Counted from the stretch's first letter, positions 33,575-41,500 are shown. The stretch is DNA of 64,000 bases from Paenibacillus ferrarius (GCF_002027705.1 NZ_MBTG01000023.1:343134-407133); one strand, 5' to 3'. Notes: generated by a model not told the origin, from the letters alone. A program made the numbers and translations.

Positions 33575-36331
33575 ATGAACAGCAAACTGAAGCCTTTCAT
33601 TTGCACCTCGTTCGCTTTTTTAACACTAACTCAGAGCTTGGTGACGGCGTCTGCAGCCGACAACACGCCATCCGCCAATTCAACCGGGAGATGGATGTCC
33701 GGTGAGTACCACACCCATACCGTACAGTCGGCTGATGCGTCAGAATCCTTTATGAAATTGGAAAATGTACTTGATGCTGCGTTTCGAGAGGATCTCGATA
33801 AGAAGTCTGCAGAATCGGTCACTTCGCTGACGTACGGCAATCCATTCGATTACATCTCGCTTGCCGACCATCTGCGCGATTCGCCGAGAGACCCTGATGG
33901 CAACAACAAGGCCACTGCACGTTGGGAAGCGATTAAAGATCAACAGGACAAGCTTAAAGCGCTCCAAGCTGCCGGCAAATATAAAGGCAAACTCATTTTC
34001 TCCGGCTTCGAATGGGATATGATGGGTTTGGATCACGGTTCTGTCGGCATTATTGATTCCAATAGTAATGAAGTGCCCGTCGATGCGATTCACCAATTCG
34101 AGTGGTTGTATAGCTACGATACAACTCCAGGGATGTTTCACGCCAATGAGGCCACTCTTTGGGGAGCAAGGCCAACAAAGAATGAGTTGAAACCTGATAA
34201 ATCTAAAACCCTAGAAGCTATTGAATGGCTGGGAAAGAAATATCCGGAGAGCTATGTGTTGCTTAACCATCCGTCCAGACATAACGGCGACAGCTCGGGT
34301 GTTGTCACAATCGAAAACATTCGCAAGATGAACGATACTGCTCCTGAAATTGTGTTTGGCATGGAAGGGTTGCCAGGTAACCAGATGGCAGCCGGCAAGA
34401 ACAGATCGGAATTAGCTGACATATACGGCGGAGCCGACGTCATGGTCGGCAAGATCGGCGGCATGTGGGATGCTTTGTTAGGCGAAGGCCGCCGCTTCTG
34501 GAATTTCACCAATTCCGACTTTCATTTTAAGGTGAGCAGCAATCGGAATTATTCCAGCGGCTATTGGCCTAGCGAGTACTCGCGGAATATCACTTGGGTT
34601 GAGGGCAATACCTTTAAAGATGTTGTAGAAGGTATGCGCTCAGGGAAGTCCTTTGCCGTTTATGGCGATCTTATCGATGCACTTGATTTTAAGGCAACCG
34701 GGGATGGCAGTCAGGCTGATATGGGCGGGAACCTGCAAGTGACCGAAGGGGATCTAACAACGATCAGTATTCGCTTCAAGAGCCCGGAGCACAACAACTA
34801 TGCGTCAATTAGCCCTCATGATACTTCGGTCACGAATGATGTCAAAGTCGATCATGTCGATCTGATCTCCGGAGAAGTGACCGGCAAGCTCGATGTAAGT
34901 CTATATGCTAGCAATACAACAAATGCCACGACGAAAGTCGTTAAACGTTTTACGAAAAACGATTGGGGCCAGCCGGATGCCGAGGGATATTACACGATTT
35001 CCTACAAGGTGCCTGCGGATAAAAACCGTTATTATCGTCTGCGCGGCACGAACCTTGGTACAGACGTTGCAGGCTTCACCGCTAATGGCGAGCCGCTGCA
35101 GGATCAGTCATTTGATTATAGCGGCAGTGTAACGCCGGAACAGAACGAAGAACGCTTTAACAATATTAATGACCGCAACTATACAGGCTTATGGTTTTAT
35201 TCCAACCCGATCTTTGTTAATGTCGCTGCGCTCAGCGACGAGCAAGCTATCAACGATACGATTGCGAGTGTATCTTCAACTCTTGGCGACACGAGTGCGA
35301 TTGTCGCTAACGTTCCGCTCCCTTCCGTAGGGCAGCATGGCACTCAGATCGCATGGAAAAGCAGCAACGAGAATATCATTCGCATCGACAAGAATAACGC
35401 GATCATTACACGCCCATCTTCCGGCTCGGGGGATGCGAATGTCACACTGACTGCAACGGTATCGCGCGGCGACCAAAGCAAGGATAAACAGTATACTTTT
35501 ATCGTAAAAGCTTACCCTTCTAGCGGTTCGTCAGGAGGAAGCAGCTCCAGCAAGCCGAATGTATCCGTAACCGGTGTCGGAGGGACGGGAGTTGCCGATT
35601 CCAATGGCAATGTTACGATAACGCCTGATAAAGGTTACCAGGTTAAAGATGTTACAATTAATGGAGTATCTAAGGGAGCGCTCACGCAATTGACGGGTCT
35701 GAAATCTACCGATCAAGTTGTTGTGACCTTCGAGAAAATTCCGAAACAACCTGAAAAACCGACCGAGCCAACGAAGCCTGCTAGACCTACTTTTAATGAT
35801 ATTTCGAATCACTGGGCGGCTTCATCCATCAACTACGTTGTGGAACATTCATTGTTCAGTGGAACCGCTGCAAATACGTTTAGCCCTGACACAACGATGA
35901 CTCGCGGCATGCTGGTCACGGTAATACACCGCTTAGCCGGCAAACCAGAAGCAGGGGCTAATCGTTTCGAAGATGTGAATGCAAATGACTATTACAGCGA
36001 TGCGATCGCTTGGGCCAACCAGAATAACATCGTGAATGGGATTGATCAAACCCGTTTTGCCCCAAATCAATCTGTTACTCGAGAACAACTTGCACAGATC
36101 CTTTTCAATTATGCAAAAGCAAACAAACTGAATGTCAGCGCGAACCAGTCATTAGAGACTTTCACGGATGCGAAAAAAATCTCTACGTGGGCAGTTGATG
36201 CGATGAAATGGTCTATAAGCAACAATTTGCTTTCCGGCAAAGGTAACGACATCCTTGATCCAACGGGTGAGGCATCGCGTGCTGAAGTCGCAGCAATCAT
36301 TAATCGCTTCATGGTTACTTTCAAGATGTAA
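33575..36331 (+). CDS. Surface-anchored PHP-domain protein with SLH repeats
   Basis: 918 residues. Signal peptide (cleaved near TASA, residue 26), then a PHP-type metal phosphoesterase domain: GEYHTHT (His46, His48), ISLADHL, LLNHPSRH and TNSDFHF as metal ligands. About 555-650 is an Ig-like domain (atrophied Big type), then an InlB-like beta repeat, a Pro/Lys/Glu linker, and three SLH motifs from about 739 to the end that hold the protein to the wall's pyruvylated polymer. An external PHP enzyme would act on extracellular phosphoesters, but its substrate is unknown. The start ATG 33575 has GGAGGG 12 bases upstream; the frame is open further upstream through the repeat. Confidence 0.85.
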   Translation: MNSKLKPFICTSFAFLTLTQSLVTASAADNTPSANSTGRWMSGEYHTHTVQSADASESFMKLENVLDAAFREDLDKKSAESVTSLTYGNPFDYISLADHLRDSPRDPDGNNKATARWEAIKDQQDKLKALQAAGKYKGKLIFSGFEWDMMGLDHGSVGIIDSNSNEVPVDAIHQFEWLYSYDTTPGMFHANEATLWGARPTKNELKPDKSKTLEAIEWLGKKYPESYVLLNHPSRHNGDSSGVVTIENIRKMNDTAPEIVFGMEGLPGNQMAAGKNRSELADIYGGADVMVGKIGGMWDALLGEGRRFWNFTNSDFHFKVSSNRNYSSGYWPSEYSRNITWVEGNTFKDVVEGMRSGKSFAVYGDLIDALDFKATGDGSQADMGGNLQVTEGDLTTISIRFKSPEHNNYASISPHDTSVTNDVKVDHVDLISGEVTGKLDVSLYASNTTNATTKVVKRFTKNDWGQPDAEGYYTISYKVPADKNRYYRLRGTNLGTDVAGFTANGEPLQDQSFDYSGSVTPEQNEERFNNINDRNYTGLWFYSNPIFVNVAALSDEQAINDTIASVSSTLGDTSAIVANVPLPSVGQHGTQIAWKSSNENIIRIDKNNAIITRPSSGSGDANVTLTATVSRGDQSKDKQYTFIVKAYPSSGSSGGSSSSKPNVSVTGVGGTGVADSNGNVTITPDKGYQVKDVTINGVSKGALTQLTGLKSTDQVVVTFEKIPKQPEKPTEPTKPARPTFNDISNHWAASSINYVVEHSLFSGTAANTFSPDTTMTRGMLVTVIHRLAGKPEAGANRFEDVNANDYYSDAIAWANQNNIVNGIDQTRFAPNQSVTREQLAQILFNYAKANKLNVSANQSLETFTDAKKISTWAVDAMKWSISNNLLSGKGNDILDPTGEASRAEVAAIINRFMVTFKM

Positions 36332-36350
36332 TCCAAAGTAAATTCGGAAT

Positions 36351-36430
36351 GAGCTCCCCCTCTAGAATAATCAGTTGGCAAAACCCAGTTGGGTTAACCA
36401 ATGAGTTCTGGAGGGGGTGTTTTCATTTTT
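36351..36430 (+). terminator. Long hairpin terminator after the PHP-SLH gene
   Basis: Outer arms GCTCCCCCTCTAGAA and GTTCTGGAGGGGGT pair over about 14 bases, with an inner ACCCAGTTGGGT hairpin, then TTTTCATTTTT. The remaining gap to 36655 holds only the repeat segments at 36533-36552 and 36610-36669. Confidence 0.7.
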
Positions 36431-36532
36431 CTCACTTGTCTATACCAATTTTATTTACAATATCTAATATTCCGATAATCGCTGAATAACAGAAGTAATT
36501 TAAGATCATTTATCACTACTAGCGTGGCATAA

Positions 36533-36669
36533 CGCTATTGATTCTGGTGTATAGTTCCGGCAGCCCTTTGTTGATACTCATACTATTCTTTCCCTGCTAT
36601 TAAAAAAGTCTCAGACGCTTCATGTTTTTCCTGATCTGAAATTCTTACAAAAAGCAAAAACAGCCGGTT
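36533..36669 (+). repeat. Right-hand copies of the duplicated segments
   Basis: 36533-36552 and 36610-36669 match 33341-33360 and 33392-33451 (see the pseudogene entry). The longer repeat covers the 3' arm and loop of the rpsR terminator. Confidence 0.8.
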
Positions 36670-36679
36670 TCCCGACTGT
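36655..36679 (-). terminator. Terminator of the rpsF-ssb-rpsR operon
   Basis: Minus strand: ACAGTCGG-GAAA-CCGGCTGT then TTTTG. The duplication boundary falls in the GAAA loop. Confidence 0.8.
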
Positions 36680-36691
36680 TCGTGGTATAGA

Positions 36692-36979
36692 CTATTCTGT
36701 TGTGTAAGGCAACAATGCGATTGTACGGGAACGCTTGATAGCGATTGTCAATGCACGTTGGTACTTAGCGGAAGTACCAGTTACACGTCTAGGAAGAATC
36801 TTCCCGCGCTCGCTGATGAACTTCTTAAGAGTCTCGATGTCTTTATAGTCAATGTGCTTAATTTTGTTAACTGTGAAGTAACAAACCTTACGACGTTTGC
36901 CTTTACCGCCTTTGCCACGTGGAGCAAATTTGCGATCGCCGCGATCTTCACTATTGTTATCTCTTTTTTGGAAAGCCAT
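36692..36979 (-). CDS. rpsR: 30S ribosomal protein S18
   Basis: 95 residues; basic N-terminal tail, CYFTVNKIKHIDYKDIETLKKF core and GKILPRRVTGTSAKYQRALTIAIKRSRTIALLPYT as the family signature. S18 pairs with S6 in the 30S platform. It starts 24 bases downstream of ssb in the rpsF-ssb-rpsR operon, with its own strong terminator. Confidence 0.97.
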   Translation of the reverse strand: MAFQKRDNNSEDRGDRKFAPRGKGGKGKRRKVCYFTVNKIKHIDYKDIETLKKFISERGKILPRRVTGTSAKYQRALTIAIKRSRTIALLPYTTE

Positions 36980-37002
36980 TAGTTTGTTCAGTCCTTTCTA
37001 CT

Positions 37003-37488
37003 TTAGAATGGCAAGTCATCATCGGAAATATCGATCGGTTTTCCGTCATCAATGAAAGGATCCTGCTGCTCGCGCGATCCACCGCCACGATTGCCACTAC
37101 CGCTTCCGCCGCCGTAGCTAGCGTTAGAGTTAGATGATCCGCCTTCTTCACGACTTCCGGCACTATTATTGGACTCAAGGAAACGCACATTATCGGCAAT
37201 AACTTCGGTTACGTAAACACGTTTACCCTCGTTATTATCATAATTACGCACTTGAATTCTTCCTTCCACAGCAGTCAAACGACCTTTACGCAAATAGTTC
37301 GCGCATGTTTCGGCAAGCTGCCTCCACGTGACGATATTGATAAAGTCCGCTTCCCGTTCTTTCGAACCTCCACTTGTGAAAGGGCGGTCTACTGCAAGAG
37401 TAAACTGCGTAACAGCTACACCGGCTGGCGTATAGCGAAGCTCTGGATCTTTGGTCAATCTACCGATAAGAATAACACGGTTCAACAT
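37003..37488 (-). CDS. ssb: Single-stranded DNA-binding protein
   Basis: 161 residues. N-terminal OB fold (MLNRVILIGRLTKDPELRYTP, FTLAVDRPF, FINIVTWRQLAE), a Gly/Ser/Asn-rich linker (about 105-145) and the acidic tip DISDDDLPF that recruits replication and repair proteins. It coats single strands at forks. Situated between rpsF and rpsR as in other Firmicutes. Confidence 0.97.
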   Translation of the reverse strand: MLNRVILIGRLTKDPELRYTPAGVAVTQFTLAVDRPFTSGGSKEREADFINIVTWRQLAETCANYLRKGRLTAVEGRIQVRNYDNNEGKRVYVTEVIADNVRFLESNNSAGSREEGGSSNSNASYGGGSGSGNRGGGSREQQDPFIDDGKPIDISDDDLPF

Positions 37489-37523
37489 CGGACATTCCCC
37501 CTGACGAAAATACTGGCATGCAT

Positions 37524-37811
37524 TTAAGCTACGTCGTTTGTGATTAAGTGACGGATAACTTCATCCGAAATCTTAAGTACGCGATCAAGTTCAGTTACAA
37601 CAGCAGGTTCTGCGTTGAAGTGTACCAGCACATAGTGCCCGTCACGGAACTTATTGATCTCATACGCAAGACGGCGTTTGCCCATCAGGTCATGTTTGGA
37701 GACTTCGCCTCCACCGTTCGTGATGATGCCTTGGAACTTTTCTACTGTAGATTGAACAACTTCTTGCTCAACGTCAGTACGAATGATGTACATCAGTTCA
37801 TATTTGCGCAT
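37524..37811 (-). CDS. rpsF: 30S ribosomal protein S6
   Basis: 95 residues: MRKYELMYIIRTDVEQEVV and GKRRLAYEINKFRDGHYVLVHFNAEP are the S6 signature; S6 binds S18 in the 30S platform. ATG 37811 lies 8 bases after a strong GGAGGTG; the in-frame GTG 37820 is part of that site. First gene of the operon, behind a good promoter and a leader that may bind S6:S18. Confidence 0.97.
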   Translation of the reverse strand: MRKYELMYIIRTDVEQEVVQSTVEKFQGIITNGGGEVSKHDLMGKRRLAYEINKFRDGHYVLVHFNAEPAVVTELDRVLKISDEVIRHLITNDVA

Positions 37812-37835
37812 GTATTTCACCTCCTTTTGGACTAA

Positions 37836-37876
37836 GCGGCTCCTATTCTAACTTGTCAAACAAGCGAAGGAGCAAG
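37836..37876 (-). ncRNA. Possible S6:S18-binding rpsF leader hairpin
   Basis: Minus strand: outer stem GCTCCT / AGGAGC, inner CTTGT-TTG-ACAAG, followed directly by CCG, a feature of the S6:S18 leader motif known in many bacteria. The match is by eye only. Confidence 0.4.
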
Positions 37877-37911
37877 GAGCGAGGATTCTTATTCAAAACT
37901 CGCACCTGAAT

Positions 37912-37940
37912 ACTATAGCAAATTAGGCGACAAATTACAA
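37912..37940 (-). promoter_or_regulatory. Promoter of rpsF-ssb-rpsR
   Basis: Minus strand: -35 TTGTAA (37940-37935), 17-base spacer, -10 TATAGT (37917-37912). Confidence 0.75.
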
Positions 37941-38052
37941 GTTTTTCTCTTTCGATAAGAGAAGGATGAACATGGTAATGCTTTACATACATGGTTCCCC
38001 TTTATAAGGGTAATCTAAACACGATTATAATTCTTGTGAAGAGGTGATCATT

Positions 38053-38241
38053 GTGGGTGAATGGACGCATTTTAATGAGGGCGATCATGTTCCTAATGAC
38101 GGTGAGTATATGGAGATCGGCGAGAATGCTTTTCACATGGGGATTAACAACCCGAAAACAGTTACTTTGAAAAAGGGTGACACCTTCCCGGCTACTAGCA
38201 ACCACAACCGGAAATGGCACCGCAAAGGGCTGCGGCAATAA
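38053..38241 (+). CDS. YjzC-like small protein
   Basis: 62 residues. GEWTHFNEGDHVPNDGEYMEIGEN and NPKTVTLKKGDTFPATSNHNRKW match the YjzC family of short Bacillales proteins (function unknown). The start is GTG 38053 with GAAGAGGT about 8 bases upstream; GTG 38044 overlaps that site. The membrane-protein gene follows 28 bases later. Confidence 0.75.
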   Translation: MGEWTHFNEGDHVPNDGEYMEIGENAFHMGINNPKTVTLKKGDTFPATSNHNRKWHRKGLRQ

Positions 38242-38269
38242 GTTTGATCATGACAAGGAGAATGACTCC

Positions 38270-38539
38270 ATGCGAACAACTACGTTTACCTGGCTGTTCA
38301 CCTTTCTTGGTGCAGCTCTCTGTTTAGTTCATTATTTATTTCATGATCATGACGCTTTCTATATGATCTTCTATGCTCTCAGCATACCGGCTTGGTTTGC
38401 ATCCACTTTCACGAACATCTATGAAATTTCGATGTTTAAGATGTTGGTCATCTATGTCCTGACCATTGCCACATGGGCGATCGTCGGCTACGTGATTGAC
38501 CGCTACTCCGTCAGCCATAAACAGAAAAAAAACTACTAG
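38270..38539 (+). CDS. Small three-helix membrane protein
   Basis: 89 residues, not recognised. Three hydrophobic segments (FTWLFTFLGAALCLVHYLF, AFYMIFYALSIPAWFAST, LVIYVLTIATWAIVGYVI) and a basic tail. ATG 38270 follows AAGGAG at 9 bases; the longer open frame from 38177 overlaps the YjzC-like gene. A terminator follows. Confidence 0.7.
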   Translation: MRTTTFTWLFTFLGAALCLVHYLFHDHDAFYMIFYALSIPAWFASTFTNIYEISMFKMLVIYVLTIATWAIVGYVIDRYSVSHKQKKNY

Positions 38540-38560
38540 TTTTCTGATTCTACCGAAGAT

Positions 38561-38589
38561 CCCTCTGAACACCTGTTTAGAGGGTTTTT
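38561..38589 (+). terminator. Terminator after the small membrane protein gene
   Basis: CCCTCTGAACA / TGTTTAGAGGG stem with a short loop, then TTTTT. Confidence 0.8.
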
Positions 38590-38664
38590 CGCAGTCAAGT
38601 CTGTCTATTAGGGGTATTAGGCTAAATATTATTACTTCTACGTTTCGAAGCAGATTCAACTTCT

Positions 38665-38851
38665 TCTCATTGGAATTTGTACAATGAAATCAGCAGTCAA
38701 AGAGCTAAGTGTAAGCTTGTACTGGAATTAATCCAATCAAAATCTCCATTTAACCTCAAATACATGCTTGTTGGATTATCCATTGGAGTTTTTCCAATGA
38801 AACCGTTACTTCAAGTTATTCAAACTAGTTTGCATTGGAATTAATCCAATG
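38665..38851. repeat. Four-box palindromic intergenic element, copy 2
   Basis: Boxes of ATTGGA-N5-TCCAAT start at 38669, 38721, 38782 and 38834 (spacings 52, 61, 52). The third (ATTGGAGTTTTTCCAAT) and fourth (ATTGGAATTAATCCAAT) are perfect in the arms. Copy 1 at 4630-4816 has spacings 51, 62, 52 and matching flanking bases. No gene or transposase is present. Confidence 0.8.
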
Positions 38852-38859
38852 GTACCAGT

Positions 38860-39188
38860 TTTTCACTCATCCCTTCTCAAAAAAAAGTGGAGCCCCCTGC
38901 TTTCCGTTCATTTGCACACATTTTAGAAAGAGGTATCCCCATACTTTTGTCCATTGGGAGGGATGGATGTGAAGTTCCAACCGCAAAGCGCCTTTCCACC
39001 CTCACACCCATCCCTCTTCTATTCTAACTTTCTCAATCCGGTCTGAGACCCGGTATTCATATCCTTATCCCTTTGTAATACTCTGGATACATAGCCCCTC
39101 CATGGCTTTCACATGTAAGTTGTAAGTTGTGACGGTACCGGTCGGATCCCCTCAATAATAAGGGGTAAGCTGCGTCCACCCCTTACCC
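38860..39188. other. Non-coding gap
   Basis: No supportable gene. A GGGAGGGATGG / CCATCCCTC pair (about 38957 and 39008) and a GGGGTAAG / CTTACCCC pair (about 39161-39187) could fold, but no T-run follows them. Confidence 0.5.
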
Positions 39189-39189
39189 C

Positions 39190-39230
39190 AAAAAAGCCGC
39201 GCAACGAATTTCGCTGCGCGGCTTCTGCAA
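39190..39230 (-). terminator. Terminator after the small lipoprotein gene
   Basis: Minus strand: GAAGCCGCGCAGCGAAA / TTCGTTGCGCGGCTT stem, then TTTT. Confidence 0.85.
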
Positions 39231-39668
39231 TTATTTCCGAAATACTTGTTTCTCTGATATCTTGCCATCTGCAAAATATACAACTTCCAAGATGTAACCA
39301 GGCTGATTGGATATTTCAAAATCATATGTTTTCTTGCCATTCTCATCTTTGACTAGTTTTCCTTTGGCGCCAGTTTGCTTCACCAAATCATCGTAGGTGT
39401 CTGTCGTGCTTATTTTATCGACCTGTTCCTTCGTAATTTGCGGAAGCGGCTCATCCTTCGCAGCGTCCTTGCTGCCAGCCTGTGGACTCGCTGTCGCTGT
39501 TGTACCCCCGCTTGTCCCGCTAGGCGTCGCAGAAGCCCCAGCAGAGGGCTGTACCGTCGCTCCTGTTGTTGGGATAGGAGTTGTTGTACTCGTCCCCTCA
39601 TTCTTCTTGGAGCAGCCTGTAACGACTAGGCCCAATACGATTGCCATCATCAACCAATTTTTCTTCAT
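39231..39668 (-). CDS. Small hypothetical lipoprotein
   Basis: 145 residues. Lipobox VVTGC (Cys19), a Thr/Ser/Pro/Ala-rich linker (about 25-75), and a C-terminal domain (about 80-145: ITKEQVDKISTTDTYDDLVKQTGAKGKLV ... ILEVVYFADGKISEKQVF) with the shape of small SmpA/BLIP-like or PepSY-like external domains. Function unknown. The start ATG 39668 follows AAGGAGG. Confidence 0.75.
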   Translation of the reverse strand: MKKNWLMMAIVLGLVVTGCSKKNEGTSTTTPIPTTGATVQPSAGASATPSGTSGGTTATASPQAGSKDAAKDEPLPQITKEQVDKISTTDTYDDLVKQTGAKGKLVKDENGKKTYDFEISNQPGYILEVVYFADGKISEKQVFRK

Positions 39669-39834
39669 AGCCTTCTACCTCCTTCTTTTTGCCTATGCAC
39701 AGTTATAGATTTAGTCTGCTTCCTTTCCCTGCCTTCTATCCCTGCAAATAAGCAAAAGAGCTTATTACATCCTTTTAGACGTAACAAGCTCCTATATTGT
39801 TTCAAATTGTTATTTGCACAGGATTTGCTAAACA

Positions 39835-39870
39835 AAAAAGCCCCCTACATTATAGTAATGTAGAAAGCTT
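39835..39870 (-). terminator. Terminator after tRNA-Ser
   Basis: Minus strand: AAGCTTTCTACATT-ACTAT-AATGTAGGGGGCTT with three G-T pairs, then TTTTT. A second hairpin (GAGCTTGTTAC / GTAATAAGCTC, then TTTTG) lies at about 39752-39791. Confidence 0.65.
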
Positions 39871-39890
39871 TTAACCATTTCGTTTATGGA

Positions 39891-39978
39891 CGGAAAGAGT
39901 GGGAGTCGAACCCACGCACGCCTCGCGACGCCTAACTGATTTCGAGTCAGCCCCCTTGGACCACTTGGGTACCTTTCC
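39891..39978 (-). tRNA. tRNA-Ser (anticodon CGA)
   Basis: 88 bases on the minus strand. Acceptor stem GGAAAGG with CTTTCC (one G-T pair), D arm ACCCAAGTGGTCCAAGGG, anticodon loop CT-CGA-AA (CGA at 39944-39942), a long variable arm (GGCGTCGCGAGGCG region) typical of Ser tRNAs, and the T loop GGGTTCGACTCCC. The CCA end is not encoded; TCC follows the discriminator G. Reads UCG codons. Confidence 0.92.
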
Positions 39979-40046
39979 AAGAAAACGAGAACAGGACTTA
40001 TTGTATCAAAAAAGTCTGTCTCTCGCAAGTCTTTTTCGCTAGCTTT

Positions 40047-40262
40047 TTAAGAAGTCTCTTCTGTTGCTTCTGCATTCGATCTCAGCACTTTTTTCAGCTT
40101 GCTTTCGAACTTCGTTCGAGGAACAAGAACGCTGTGTTTGCAGCCCACACATTTGATTCGAATATCCATCCCCATGCGGATGATTTCCATTTCATTGGTG
40201 CCACACGGATGGGGCTTTTTCATTTGCACAATATCACCTAGCTGATACTGCTTCTTCTCCAT
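40047..40262 (-). CDS. DUF951 protein (YyzM-like)
   Basis: 71 residues. YQLGDIVQMKKPHPCGTNEMEIIRMG and IRIKCVGCKHSVLVPR, with a PCG and a CxxC that may bind zinc, are the DUF951 signature. The family is always small and its function is unknown. In B. subtilis it follows ychF; here ychF is missing and a tRNA and lipoprotein lie on that side. Starts at ATG 40262. Confidence 0.88.
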   Translation of the reverse strand: MEKKQYQLGDIVQMKKPHPCGTNEMEIIRMGMDIRIKCVGCKHSVLVPRTKFESKLKKVLRSNAEATEETS

Positions 40263-40293
40263 TCGCCTGTCACCGCCTTCTCCAAGTAATAAG

Positions 40294-41148
40294 TTAGGAG
40301 CCTCCCAAATTGATCACTTCAATTTGGCTCATATCGAATTGCTTCTTGATTTCAATATTCAAAAGCCTTGTAACATTAAATTGAGTAGTCGGCTTACACT
40401 CAGCAATAACACGAATTTTCAAATCCGTCGTTCCGACAACCTGCACCCCAAGCACTTCAGGCTCTTTGACGATGTTATCCGTCAGCGTCTGTACATGTCT
40501 GACCGTATCTTTGAGAATTTGTGTCGCTTGATCAATATCTAGATGGCTCGGCACCGTCACATCAACAACCGCTAAGGAATTATAAGTTGAGAAGTTCGTT
40601 ACCTGTTTGATGTTTCCATTCGGAATAATATGGACCTCACCCGTCCAACTTTTGATTCTTGTTACGCGTATGCCGATTTCTTCAACCGTCCCTTTAAAGG
40701 CATCAATCTGGATAACGTCCCCTACCCCAAATTGATCTTCAAAAATAATAAAGAAACCCGTTATTACATCTTTGACCAAACTCTGTGCTCCAAAACCAAT
40801 CGCTAACCCCACAACCCCTGCTCCTGCAAGCAGCGGACCCAAATTCAAGCCAACTTGACCCAAGATGAGCATGATGCAAATAAGGTTGATTGTGTAAGTG
40901 ATTAAATTATGTACGAGACTTCCAATCGTATTCGATCTTCTTCGATCAAATTTAAGGGGTGATTTATCCCTTGCGAGCATCATATGATTGATGGTTTTAT
41001 TTGCTATATGAATGCATATTTTAGCTACGATATAAATTAATATAATTTTCACGATAATCCAAAATATCGAAGCTAGCATTTCAGGTTTTGTAATATGTTC
41101 GCTGATCCATTGCATTAAATTCGTATAGTATCCAGTTATAAAGGCCAC
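40294..41148 (-). CDS. mscS: MscS-family mechanosensitive channel
   Basis: 284 residues. Three N-terminal membrane segments (about 22-45, 65-95, 97-125), the pore helix GPLLAGAGVVGLAIGFGAQSLVKDVITGFFI and the beta domain DQFGVGDVIQIDAFKGTVEEIGIRVT. The heptameric channel opens under membrane tension to release solutes after osmotic downshock. The start is GTG 41148 with GGAGG upstream. It is followed by the DUF951 gene and preceded by the DUF3343 gene 18 bases away. Confidence 0.92.
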   Translation of the reverse strand: MAFITGYYTNLMQWISEHITKPEMLASIFWIIVKIILIYIVAKICIHIANKTINHMMLARDKSPLKFDRRRSNTIGSLVHNLITYTINLICIMLILGQVGLNLGPLLAGAGVVGLAIGFGAQSLVKDVITGFFIIFEDQFGVGDVIQIDAFKGTVEEIGIRVTRIKSWTGEVHIIPNGNIKQVTNFSTYNSLAVVDVTVPSHLDIDQATQILKDTVRHVQTLTDNIVKEPEVLGVQVVGTTDLKIRVIAECKPTTQFNVTRLLNIEIKKQFDMSQIEVINLGGS

Positions 41149-41166
41149 CTTGAGACCTCCTTATCG

Positions 41167-41403
41167 TCATTCCATGGTAACATACATCTCGTCTTTTTTA
41201 AAATAAATGCCTCTGATTTCTACATGCTCCGACTCAATAATCTCTTTCACTTGTGATAGATTCTCTCCGGGAAATTCAATAGAAAGCGCACAACCTGCCG
41301 TGATTTCCTTCGGCGTAGGTCTGATATCGATTTCGATATCAGCATACTCTAGCAGCATCTCTGCGCGAAGGGCTTGCTGGGTCGAATCGAATGCTAATAA
41401 CAT
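41167..41403 (-). CDS. DUF3343 protein (putative Se/S carrier-like)
   Basis: 78 residues. AFDSTQQALRAEMLLEYADIEIDIRPTPKEITAGCALSIEF is the DUF3343 pattern with one conserved Cys in ITAGC. The family is often found beside cysteine-desulfurase-like aminotransferases, as it is in this neighbourhood, and is suggested to carry sulfur or selenium. ATG 41403 is taken; an upstream in-frame GTG at 41406 exists and no strong ribosome site is seen. Confidence 0.85.
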   Translation of the reverse strand: MLLAFDSTQQALRAEMLLEYADIEIDIRPTPKEITAGCALSIEFPGENLSQVKEIIESEHVEIRGIYFKKDEMYVTME

Positions 41404-41438
41404 CACTGAAAGTTTCAGGGAAAATCCCCCTCTCCCTA

Positions 41439-41472
41439 CGTATAAATGTCCCTATCTATCCATATACTAGTA
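41439..41472 (+). promoter_or_regulatory. Possible forespore sigma promoter of yyaC
   Basis: GTATA (-35) and, 18 bases on, TATACTA (-10), one mismatch from the SigG pattern (CATnnTA). It lies about 30 bases before yyaC, which is forespore-expressed in B. subtilis. Confidence 0.35.
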
Positions 41473-41500
41473 AAAAAGAAATAGCACTTGGAGGGATATT

